This document shows positions 8,093-14,523 of a stretch of 22,367 nucleotides of DNA, in pieces. The notes beneath the pieces are model-generated. The model was not told the DNA's origin. It worked only from the letters and a program-made list of their open reading frames with translations, and ran no database searches. Positions within the stretch are counted from its first letter, which is position 1. Each line of letters starts with the position of its first letter. Made by a program: the position numbers and the translations under genes. Source of the stretch: Hyphomicrobium_A sp036559705. GTDB lineage: Bacteria > Pseudomonadota > Alphaproteobacteria > Rhizobiales > Hyphomicrobiaceae. The stretch spans positions 1 through 22,367 of the forward strand of contig DATBSP010000157.1 in NCBI GenBank assembly GCA_036559705.1, read 5' to 3'.

Positions 8093-9124
8093 ATGGCGGG
8101 TGGACGCTCGCGCCGGCACAGCGGCGACTACGGTCTGTTCTGGCCGGGCTACGTCGATGTGCTATCGACGCTGCTGCTTGTCGTCACGTTCCTCATGTCG
8201 ATTTTCATGCTGGCGCAGTATTTCGCCAGCCAAGAGGCGAGCGGCAAGGACACCGCCCTCAAAAAGCTCACGCTGCAGATCAACGAGCTGACCAGCCTGC
8301 TCTCGCTGGAGAAGGGCAAGAGCAAATCCAGTGAGGATGAGCTCGCCGCTCTGCAAGCGACGCTGTCGTCGCTGCGTGAGGAGAACGCAAAGCTGTCGGG
8401 CTCGGCGCTGTCGGGCGACGAGGCGGCGAAGGCTGCCGGCGCGCGCATCTCCGGTCTCACCGCCGAGCTCGAGAGCCAGAAGAAGGTCTCCGACGAAGCC
8501 CTGGCCAAAGTCGATCTCCTGAACCAGCAGCTCCTGTCGCTGCGCCGGCAAATCGCCGCCCTCAATGATGCACTGCAGGCCTCCGAGAAGAAGGATGCCG
8601 AGAGCCAGACGCGCATCAAAGATCTCGGCTCTCGCCTCAACGCGGCACTCGCCCGTCAGGTACAGGAGCTGCAGCGCTACCGGTCGGACTTTTTCGGTCG
8701 CCTGCGCGAGCTTCTGAAGAACCGTAAGGACATCCGCGTTGTCGGCGATCGCTTCGTGTTCGAATCCGAGGTGCTGTTCCCGTCAGGCTCCAACCAGCTG
8801 ACGCCGGAGGGCCTCGCAGCCATGGATCAGCTCGCCGCCGCCATCATCGAGCTGCAGAATGAAATCCCCAAGGAGATTGACTGGGCGCTCCAGGTCGACG
8901 GACACACCGACATCCGCCCCATCGCCAGCCCGACATTCCCGTCGAACTGGGATCTGTCGACGGCGCGCGCCATCTCCGTCGTCCGCTACCTCATCAGCCG
9001 CGGCGTTTCTCCGCAGCGGCTGGTCGCGGCCGGTTATGGCGAGTTCCGGCCGCTCGAGCAGGGCATCGACGAGGCGAGCTTACGGCGCAACCGCCGCATC
9101 GAGCTGAAGCTGACCAACCGTTAG
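8093..9124 (+). CDS. MotB/OmpA-like peptidoglycan-binding stator partner
   Basis: A 343-residue protein with a short cytoplasmic N-terminus, one membrane helix (about 20-42), a long periplasmic coiled coil (about 50-205) and a C-terminal OmpA/MotB domain (about 220-343). The helix begins GYVDVLSTLLLV, placing Asp22 where MotB has its proton-carrying Asp. The OmpA domain shows DGHTD, NWDLSTARAISVVRYL and RRNRRIEL, the residues that hold peptidoglycan. The ATG is 3 bp after the upstream stop, with AAGGG inside the preceding codons as ribosome-binding site, so the pair is a translational unit. The coiled coil is much longer than the plug/linker region of flagellar MotB. It ends 9 bp from a convergent gene. 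Confidence 0.9.
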   Translation: MAGGRSRRHSGDYGLFWPGYVDVLSTLLLVVTFLMSIFMLAQYFASQEASGKDTALKKLTLQINELTSLLSLEKGKSKSSEDELAALQATLSSLREENAKLSGSALSGDEAAKAAGARISGLTAELESQKKVSDEALAKVDLLNQQLLSLRRQIAALNDALQASEKKDAESQTRIKDLGSRLNAALARQVQELQRYRSDFFGRLRELLKNRKDIRVVGDRFVFESEVLFPSGSNQLTPEGLAAMDQLAAAIIELQNEIPKEIDWALQVDGHTDIRPIASPTFPSNWDLSTARAISVVRYLISRGVSPQRLVAAGYGEFRPLEQGIDEASLRRNRRIELKLTNR

Positions 9125-9133
9125 GTCGGAGCC

Positions 9134-9703
9134 TCACGGGCGAGGCGGCGCCGCCGCCGGCGGTGGCATCGGCGTCGGGCTGACCTGCTCGCGTTCCTTC
9201 TTCAAGTCGGCAAGTGCCTGATTGAGCTTCTTCTGCGTCGTCGCGAGCTGACCCTTGAGCGTTGCCACTTCGCCTTCCAGCGCGGCTTTGGCGCCTGCCG
9301 CTTCCTTGCCGCTCGCCTCGGCCGCATTGCGCGCGCGCTCGAAGTCGCCGGCCTTCTGCTGCAGATCGCTCACCTGCTTCTGCAGATCGCCGATCTGGGC
9401 CGAGGCTGCTTCAGTGTTGGCGCGCGATTGCTTCAGGGCGTTCTCCACCTCATCGCGCGCGCGGTTCGCCTGCTCGACTTGTCGCGTGAGGTCGGCGACG
9501 TTGGCCTTGAGCCGGTCGCGCTGCGTCGTCACGTCAAGTCGCACGGTCTCGCCCTCGAGATAGAGCTGGCGCGCCGATAGCGCCGTGTAGCCGGTGTAAA
9601 CGGTGATGCCGCCGAGAGCGACGACAAGCAGCCACACCCACAGCGGCGCCGGCGCGCCGGTACGCGGTTCGGGCGGGAGCATGGGCTCGAATTCGGGTTC
9701 CAT
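9134..9703 (-). CDS. Single-pass membrane protein with long coiled coil, unknown function
   Basis: A 189-residue protein not assigned to a named family. It has an acidic/Pro-rich cytoplasmic N-terminus (1-20), one hydrophobic helix (about 21-41, LWVWLLVVALGGITVYTGY), a long heptad-like coiled coil (about 45-170, rich in Gln, Ala, Lys and Glu) and a Pro/Ala tail. The ATG at 9703 is chosen because GGAGG lies about 10 bases upstream; the frame continues upstream to 9865, but with Arg/Pro-rich sequence typical of non-coding GC-rich DNA. It lies 97 bp downstream of the ABC transporter on the same strand and is convergent with the stator pair. Its architecture resembles the membrane-proximal part of the MotB-like neighbour, so an envelope spacer or adaptor role is possible but unproven. 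Confidence 0.78.
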   Translation of the reverse strand: MEPEFEPMLPPEPRTGAPAPLWVWLLVVALGGITVYTGYTALSARQLYLEGETVRLDVTTQRDRLKANVADLTRQVEQANRARDEVENALKQSRANTEAASAQIGDLQKQVSDLQQKAGDFERARNAAEASGKEAAGAKAALEGEVATLKGQLATTQKKLNQALADLKKEREQVSPTPMPPPAAAPPRP

Positions 9704-9800
9704 AGGCCTTTTCCCCTCCAGTTGTTGTCGGCGTTCGACGAGGAGTACGCCGCTTGCTCCCCCGCAGTTGTCGAGCGGCCAACAAGGCCGCCGATTCCGG

Positions 9801-11627
9801 CTATTCGGCGGCCTCCGCCGCAAACTGCATTTCGGCGAGCCGCGCGTAGAGACCGCCCTTGGCAATCAGCTCGGCGTGCGTGCCTTCCTCGACGATGCGC
9901 CCCTTGTCCATGACGAAGATGCGCTTGGCCTTCTGCACCGTCGCCAGATGATGCGCGATCACCAGCGTTGTGCGCCCCACCATCAGCCGCTCGAGTGCCC
10001 TTTGCACCAGCGCTTCGCTCTCGGAATCGAGCGCGCTCGTTGCCTCGTCGAGCAACAGGATTGGTGCGTCCTTGAGAACCGCCCTGGCGATGGCGATGCG
10101 CTGGCGTTGTCCGCCCGATAGGGTAATGCCGCGTTCACCCAGCTTGGTCTGGTAGCCGTCCGGCAGTGTACGAATGAACTCGTCGGCCTGCGCGGCGACG
10201 GCGGCGCGGCGCACCTCCTCGAAATCGGCGTCGGGGCTGCCGTAGCGAATATTGTCGGCAACCGTACCGGCGAACAGGGCGACGTCCTGCGGCACGAGCG
10301 CCATGCGCGCGCGCAGCTCGTCGAGCGCCGCATCGCAGGCGCGCACCCCATCGACTCGCACCGCGCCCGATTGCGGATCGAAGAAGCGCAGCAGCAGATT
10401 GAAAATCGTGCTTTTGCCGGCCCCGGAAGGCCCGACGACGGCAACTGTCTCGCCGGGATTGACGCGGAACGAGACGCCGTTGAGCGTCGGCAGCTTCGGC
10501 CGTCCGGGGTAAGAAAACCGTACGTCGTCGAACTCGATTTCGCCGCGCGCCGGCGAAGGAAGAGCAATGGGCAACGCGGGGGAGCGGATCTCCGGCTCGA
10601 TAGCGAGCAGCTCGGTCAAACGCTCGGCCGCCCCCGCCGCCTGGCTGACCTCGCCCCAGATCTCCGAGACCTGGGCGAAGGAGGCGCCGGCGAACACGGC
10701 GTAGAGCACGAACTGGCTGAGCCGCCCGACCGTCATGCTCCCGTCGATCACTGCGGCAGCGCCGAACCACAGGACGCCAGTGATGCTGGCGATGATAAGG
10801 AACATGGCGAGCGCCGTGAGCACGGCACGCGCACGCATGCGTTCCTTGGCGGCATCGAAGGAAACTTCGACGTCGCGACGATACTGTGTCGAGGCAGTTT
10901 TCTCGTGCGCGAACGCCTGCATGGTGCGCGAGGCGGCGAGGTTCTCTGCCGCATAGGCGGAGGCCTGGGCCAGTGTGTCCTGGGCGCGCCGCGACAGGCG
11001 ACGCACCGAGCGCCCGAAGGCAATGAGCGGCAGAACGGTCAGCGGGATAGCGAGCAATACCAGCATCGACAGGTGCACGCTGGTCACGAACATCATGACG
11101 AGGGCGCCGAGCAGCATGATGCTGCTGCGCAGCGCCTGCGAGAGTGAGGATCCGGCGATCGCCTTGATCTGCGTCGTGTCGGCAGTGAGCCGGCTCATCA
11201 GCTCGCCGGAATGCGTCCGCTCGAAGAATGCCGGACCGAGGTCGGCGACGTGACGGAAGACGTCGCTGCGCAGATCGGCGACGACGCGTTCGCCAAGCCA
11301 GTTGACGTAGTAGAAGCGAGCGGCGCTGGCGACCGAAAGAATGAGGCCGACGACAATCAGCATGGCGAAGTAGCGGTCGATGAATACGCCGTCGTGGGGG
11401 CCAAAGCCGAGGTCGATCACCCGCCGGACCGCCATCGGAATGACAAGCGTGGCGACAGCTGAGACGACAAGCGCAATGCCGGCCAGCGTCAACTCGAGCG
11501 GGTGGCGGGCAAGGTACGGCCACAGCGCCAGCAGGGGACGCAGCTCGACGCGCTGCTCCTCGGCTTGCTCGTTCTCCCTATGCGCGGGGTTCACCCCGTC
11601 TGATTGGGTGGTGCTGAGGCGGCTCAA
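9801..11627 (-). CDS. ABC exporter (fused transmembrane and ATPase domains, MsbA/LmrA type)
   Basis: A 608-residue half-transporter, predicted to act as a homodimer in the inner membrane. The six-helix exporter domain covers about 35-330 and the ATPase domain about 365-600. ATPase motifs are complete: Walker A GPSGAGKST (399-407), Q-loop LVPQDV, signature LSGGQ (503-507), Walker B ILLLDE (523-528), D-loop SALD and the switch His559 (IAHHLATV, where IAHRLSTV is commoner). Such proteins export lipids, lipid A, drugs or peptides; the substrate cannot be read from sequence. An in-frame TAG lies five codons before the TTG at 11627, so this TTG or a GTG 11 codons later must be the start; neither has a strong ribosome-binding site. 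It is divergent from rpmE. Confidence 0.9.
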   Translation of the reverse strand: MSRLSTTQSDGVNPAHRENEQAEEQRVELRPLLALWPYLARHPLELTLAGIALVVSAVATLVIPMAVRRVIDLGFGPHDGVFIDRYFAMLIVVGLILSVASAARFYYVNWLGERVVADLRSDVFRHVADLGPAFFERTHSGELMSRLTADTTQIKAIAGSSLSQALRSSIMLLGALVMMFVTSVHLSMLVLLAIPLTVLPLIAFGRSVRRLSRRAQDTLAQASAYAAENLAASRTMQAFAHEKTASTQYRRDVEVSFDAAKERMRARAVLTALAMFLIIASITGVLWFGAAAVIDGSMTVGRLSQFVLYAVFAGASFAQVSEIWGEVSQAAGAAERLTELLAIEPEIRSPALPIALPSPARGEIEFDDVRFSYPGRPKLPTLNGVSFRVNPGETVAVVGPSGAGKSTIFNLLLRFFDPQSGAVRVDGVRACDAALDELRARMALVPQDVALFAGTVADNIRYGSPDADFEEVRRAAVAAQADEFIRTLPDGYQTKLGERGITLSGGQRQRIAIARAVLKDAPILLLDEATSALDSESEALVQRALERLMVGRTTLVIAHHLATVQKAKRIFVMDKGRIVEEGTHAELIAKGGLYARLAEMQFAAEAAE

Positions 11628-11738
11628 AACGGTGCTCTTCTAGGCCGGGCGGCGCCGGGCGGCGGTCGAAACGGACCATGCCCGACGCGCTGTGCCTGCT
11701 CAAGTGGCATCGAGACGCGCCGGGCGGTCAGGCTGCGC

Positions 11739-11766
11739 TTGTGCCGTCCGGGCATCTCGACTATAG
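11739..11766 (+). promoter_or_regulatory. Candidate sigma-70 promoter of rpmE
   Basis: TTGTGC (11739-11744) and CTATAG (11761-11766) are 16 bp apart, a good match to alphaproteobacterial housekeeping promoters. Transcription from about 11773 would give a leader of roughly 65 nt before the rpmE start. Confidence 0.5.
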
Positions 11767-11813
11767 AGGCCGCTCCGAACGCCCTATTTGCCCGGCTAGA
11801 GCGGCTTTTTGCT

Positions 11814-11844
11814 GGAGGGCAAGCCAATGCGAGCGCACCCATGA
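11814..11844 (+). promoter_or_regulatory. Shine-Dalgarno plus five-codon leader ORF overlapping the rpmE start
   Basis: GGAGG at 11814-11818 is ideally spaced (8 nt) for an ATG at 11827 that opens a mini-ORF encoding MRAHP. Its TGA (11842-11844) overlaps the rpmE ATG (11841) as ATGA. The same Shine-Dalgarno is 22 nt from the rpmE ATG, too far for normal initiation. This predicts termination-reinitiation or a ribosome-sensing leader. Confidence 0.55.
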
Positions 11845-12065
11845 AGACCGATCCCGATCTGCATCCCGACTATCACCAGATCAAGGTGAAAATGACGGAT
11901 GGCACCGAATTCATCACCTATTCGACCTATGGCAAGGAAGGTGACGAGCTGCACCTTGACATCGATCCCCTGTCCCACCCGGCGTGGACGGGTGGCGACC
12001 AGCGCCTCATGGACCGTGGCGGGCGCCTGTCGCGCTTCAAGAAGAAGTTCGAAGGCATGTTCTGA
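11841..12065 (+). CDS. rpmE: 50S ribosomal protein L31 (zinc-free type)
   Basis: A 74-residue ribosomal protein of the large subunit. Hallmarks are HPDYHQIKVKMTDGTEF, the central STYGKEGDELHLDIDP and the highly conserved SHPAWTGG and DRGGRLSRFKKKF blocks. There is no cysteine, so this is the C-minus form lacking the zinc ribbon. The start at 11841 matches the family N-terminus, but the only good ribosome-binding site is placed for the overlapping mini-ORF upstream. A candidate promoter lies at 11739-11766 and a bidirectional terminator follows at 12092-12119. It is divergent from the ABC transporter and convergent with the rcdA-like gene. Confidence 0.97.
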   Translation: MKTDPDLHPDYHQIKVKMTDGTEFITYSTYGKEGDELHLDIDPLSHPAWTGGDQRLMDRGGRLSRFKKKFEGMF

Positions 12066-12091
12066 TCGCCGTTTGCCATTTCATCCAAGTG

Positions 12092-12119
12092 AAAAGCCCG
12101 GCTTTTGGCCGGGCTTTTT
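12092..12119. terminator. Bidirectional intrinsic terminator between rpmE and rcdA
   Basis: AAAAGCCCGGC (12092-12102) pairs with GCCGGGCTTTT (12108-12118) around a 5-nt loop. The T run on the plus strand and the A run at the left arm let it serve both convergent genes. Confidence 0.93.
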
Positions 12120-12149
12120 GCTTGTCAGAGATTCTAGCGACGGGACGCT

Positions 12150-12698
12150 TCAGCGTCCGAAGGCGACACGCAGCCGGTCGATCTGGATACCGACCGGATT
12201 GGCGAGCACAGGCTCGCCGGCGGCGCTGACGTTGTCCGACTTGATGCTCATGGCGCGGTCGAGCTGCACGATGCGGTCCTGCAGGGCGTAGCTTTCCTCG
12301 ACGAGGCCGCGCAGGCCCTCGGGAAGCTCACCGAACCCGGTGACATGCGAGCTGCGTGAAGGCGACTGCAGGGCGACGCCCTTGCGCTTCTTCTGCGCTT
12401 CCATCTCGCTGATGTCGCCCTCCTTGAGGGCGCGGCGGATGAGGAGCCAGGATGCCATGTCGAGCAGGCGCGTCGTCAGGCGCATGCTCTCGGAAGCGTA
12501 GAGGACATTGACGGCGGCGGGGAGGCGCTTGGCTTCGAGGCGGCCAGGGCCCTCGAGGTAAGCGGCGGTGCGCTCGACGAGCGCCATCCCCTGCTTGAAG
12601 ACGCCATCGAACTGAGTGGAGGCCTGGAAGCGCTCACCGAACGAGACGGTGACGTTCTGTGCAGCTAGACCAACTCCAGCACGCGGTACGTTGCTCAT
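12150..12698 (-). CDS. rcdA: RcdA-like protein (DUF1465 family)
   Basis: A 182-residue all-helical protein resembling the DUF1465 family, to which Caulobacter RcdA belongs. RcdA is an adaptor that helps deliver the cell-cycle regulator CtrA and other substrates to the ClpXP protease. Supporting segments are FKQGMALVERTAAYLEGPGR, NVLYASESMRLTTRLLDMASWLL and GLRGLVEESYALQDRIVQLDR. The start is uncertain: the ATG at 12698 fits the family N-terminus but lacks a Shine-Dalgarno, while a GTG at 12713 has AGGTG seven bases upstream. A CtrA-like half-site lies upstream at 12763-12770. Function in this organism is inferred from family membership, and the role of DUF1465 proteins outside Caulobacter may differ. 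Confidence 0.82.
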   Translation of the reverse strand: MSNVPRAGVGLAAQNVTVSFGERFQASTQFDGVFKQGMALVERTAAYLEGPGRLEAKRLPAAVNVLYASESMRLTTRLLDMASWLLIRRALKEGDISEMEAQKKRKGVALQSPSRSSHVTGFGELPEGLRGLVEESYALQDRIVQLDRAMSIKSDNVSAAGEPVLANPVGIQIDRLRVAFGR

Positions 12699-12762
12699 GA
12701 CTAGATTTGACACACTCACTCACCTGCAGCTCATCATTACCACGCACTCATCCTGCCAAGCC

Positions 12763-12770
12763 ATAGTTAA
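12763..12770 (-). promoter_or_regulatory. Candidate CtrA half-site upstream of rcdA
   Basis: On the minus strand the sequence reads TTAACTAT, seven of eight matches to the CtrA half-site TTAACCAT, about 65 bp before the rcdA start. No second TTAA box at the canonical spacing is present, so this is a weak candidate. Confidence 0.3.
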
Positions 12771-12828
12771 CAACATGACCAAAAGCGGGACGATCGGCAT
12801 CGGGTTCCGAACACAATTGGGGATATGC

Positions 12829-12856
12829 AAAAAAAGAGCCGCTTTGCAGCGGCTCT
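12829..12856 (-). terminator. Intrinsic terminator, minus strand
   Basis: A perfect 9-bp stem (AGAGCCGCT/AGCGGCTCT) with a 4-nt loop is followed on the minus strand by seven Ts. It ends the candidate small RNA or the transcript of the DUF1192 gene, and insulates the rcdA promoter from upstream transcription. Confidence 0.88.
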
Positions 12857-12920
12857 GAAGTCAACAGGGAGGCGTCAAACAGAGCGGCAGTGCCGCTCAG
12901 GATCCAGGTGACTGGATAAC
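12829..12920 (-). ncRNA. Candidate small RNA with anti-Shine-Dalgarno loop
   Basis: Read on the minus strand, three hairpins follow each other: a 6-bp stem (ATCCAG/CTGGAT, arms 12902-12907 and 12912-12917), a 7-bp stem (GAGCGGC/GCCGCTC, arms 12882-12888 and 12892-12898), an unpaired linker containing CCTCCCT (complement of 12865-12871), and a 9-bp terminator stem (12835-12843/12848-12856) followed by seven Ts. CCUCC-type anti-Shine-Dalgarno loops are typical of several alphaproteobacterial trans-acting small RNAs. The 5' end is not defined; I see no convincing promoter. Alternatively this is the 3' UTR of the DUF1192 gene, whose stop is about 145 bp upstream. Confidence 0.5.
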
Positions 12921-13063
12921 GGGAAGTTACGGTGCCAACCCTAACAAATCGTAAATGACTAACGCACGCTAAGCATTGCGGCCGCTTACATTTGCGTGAG
13001 GTCGCAGGCGAGGGTGCGGCGCAGCCGTGAATGCGCGTTCACCAAGCGATTGCTCCCTGAGCA

Positions 13064-13255
13064 TCATTTCTTGAACAGCGCGCTCGCCGCCTGCTCGTGT
13101 TTGCGCTTGGTCTCGAGCTCGACTTTAACTCGCTCGATCTCGCGCTCGAACTCGGCAATGCGCTCTTCAAGCTCGGCGACCGATAACGTCGACAGGCTGT
13201 CGCCGACGGCAATGTTCGTCTTCGGCTTTTTCGGCGTGATGTCGTCCCAATCCAT
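13064..13255 (-). CDS. DUF1192 family small coiled-coil protein
   Basis: A 63-residue cytoplasmic protein. It starts MDWDDITPKKPKTN, has the DUF1192 core SLSTLSVAELEERIAEFEREI and ends in a charged helix (ERVKVELETKRKHEQ). Members are short alphaproteobacterial proteins of unknown function that often lie next to a quinone oxidoreductase and a DUF1465 gene, as here. The ATG at 13255 has GGAG seven bases upstream; the frame extends to 13327, but without family-like sequence. It is divergent from the quinone oxidoreductase with 136 bp between the two starts. Confidence 0.87.
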   Translation of the reverse strand: MDWDDITPKKPKTNIAVGDSLSTLSVAELEERIAEFEREIERVKVELETKRKHEQAASALFKK

Positions 13256-13391
13256 GGGCAGCTCCGGGGGCTCGTTCTCGCTCCGAGTCTGCGCCAACAC
13301 GGCCGCTCCGACAACCCGCAGCGCCAACGCCCCGCTTGTCTCGGCGGCGCACCTCGGGCATCAGGGCAAACGAGGCAAACGAGGACACGCG

Positions 13392-14387
13392 ATGAACGTA
13401 CTTCCCGCCACCATGACCGCCATCGCCATCGTCGGCAAAGGCGGGCCAGAGGTGCTGCAACCGACAACGATCGCCGTGCCGCAGCCGGAGCGCGGGCAAG
13501 TGCTGATCAAGGTAGCGGCCGCAGGCGTCAACCGTCCCGACGTCATGCAGCGGCTTGGCCTCTACCCGGCGCCGAAAGGACATTCGGAAATACCCGGTCT
13601 CGAGGTCTCCGGCACCGTCGCCCTCGCCGGTCCCGAGACGCATCGCTTCCGAACCGGCGACAAGGTCATGGCCCTCGTCAACGGCGGTGGCTACGCCGAG
13701 TACTGTCTCGCCGACGAGGGCGCCTGCCTGCCGGTGCCGGACGGCGTCTCCATGGTCGAGGCCGCAGCCATTCCCGAAAGCTTCTTCACCGTCTGGCATA
13801 ACGTCTTCGAGCGCGCGGGTCTCAAGGCCGGCGAGTGGCTCCTCATGCACGGCGGCACTAGCGGCATCGGCGTTGCCGCCATCCAGCTCGCCGCCGCTAG
13901 CGGTGCCAAGGTTATCGCCACTGCCGGATCGCCGGAAAAGTGCGCGGTCTGCCGTCAACTCGGGGCAACGCGCGCCATCGACTACAAGACCGAGGACTTC
14001 GCCGAAGTCGTCAAAGCGGAAACCCAAGGTCGCGGCGTCGACGTCATTCTCGACATCGTCGGCGCCGAGTATGTCGCGCGCAATATTCGCTCGCTGGCCG
14101 ACGACGGCCGGTTGGTCAACATCGCCCACCAGTCGGGCTCCAAGGTGACCATCGACATGCTGCGCATCATGCTCAAGCGGCTGACCATCACCGGCTCGAC
14201 CTTGCGCATTCGCTCGGCCGAGGTGAAGGCCGGCATCGCCAGCGCCGTGGAGGAGAAGGTGCTCCCCCTCATCGCCGACAAGCGGGTGAAGGTCATCATC
14301 GATGCGACGTTTTCCTTGCAGGACGCCGCCGCTGCGCATACGCGCATCGACGCCGCGCACATCGGCAAGATCGTTTTGACGGTTTAA
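13392..14387 (+). CDS. NAD(P)H-quinone oxidoreductase (zeta-crystallin/PIG3-like)
   Basis: A 331-residue zinc-free medium-chain dehydrogenase/reductase. The N-terminal GroES-like domain includes AAGVNRPDVMQRLGLYP and IPGLEVSGTV, and the Rossmann domain carries HGGTSGIGVAAIQLA (153-167) for NADPH. SFFTVWHNVF just before it is characteristic of the PIG3/TP53I3-like subgroup. No structural zinc cysteines cluster is present. These enzymes reduce quinones or enones in the cytoplasm. The ATG at 13392 has GAGGA six bases upstream; the frame continues to 12996 upstream, but the extension overlaps the divergent DUF1192 gene and lacks family sequence. A short direct repeat (CAAACGAGG twice) precedes the ribosome-binding site. 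Confidence 0.92.
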   Translation: MNVLPATMTAIAIVGKGGPEVLQPTTIAVPQPERGQVLIKVAAAGVNRPDVMQRLGLYPAPKGHSEIPGLEVSGTVALAGPETHRFRTGDKVMALVNGGGYAEYCLADEGACLPVPDGVSMVEAAAIPESFFTVWHNVFERAGLKAGEWLLMHGGTSGIGVAAIQLAAASGAKVIATAGSPEKCAVCRQLGATRAIDYKTEDFAEVVKAETQGRGVDVILDIVGAEYVARNIRSLADDGRLVNIAHQSGSKVTIDMLRIMLKRLTITGSTLRIRSAEVKAGIASAVEEKVLPLIADKRVKVIIDATFSLQDAAAAHTRIDAAHIGKIVLTV

Positions 14388-14523
14388 GGTTATCGTCCCG
14401 CCCAGGTTGCTGTTCGGGGTCGGTCCGCCTGCCATCAAATTGACAATACGTGGTTTTCTTTTGTCCCCTGCCCAGGCTCGAGGTGAGCCGGGAAAGGCCG
14501 CAATTGCCGGGAAGGATGCGCAC

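Noticed and set aside
7037..9124. Zorya-type anti-phage defence (ZorA/ZorB) because of the MotA-like plus MotB/OmpA-like pair
   Set aside because: The effector genes (ZorC, ZorD or ZorE, i.e. helicase or nuclease partners) are absent; the neighbours are a SuhB phosphatase and a coiled-coil membrane protein.
13366..13385. Two tandem copies of CAAACGAGG before the quinone oxidoreductase as an operator
   Set aside because: Only two copies, one of which supplies the ribosome-binding site; chance duplication is sufficient.
14440..14468. A perfect TTGACA as a promoter for the exported protein at 14524
   Set aside because: At 16-18 bp spacing there is no acceptable -10 box, only a GTCCCC-like stretch.
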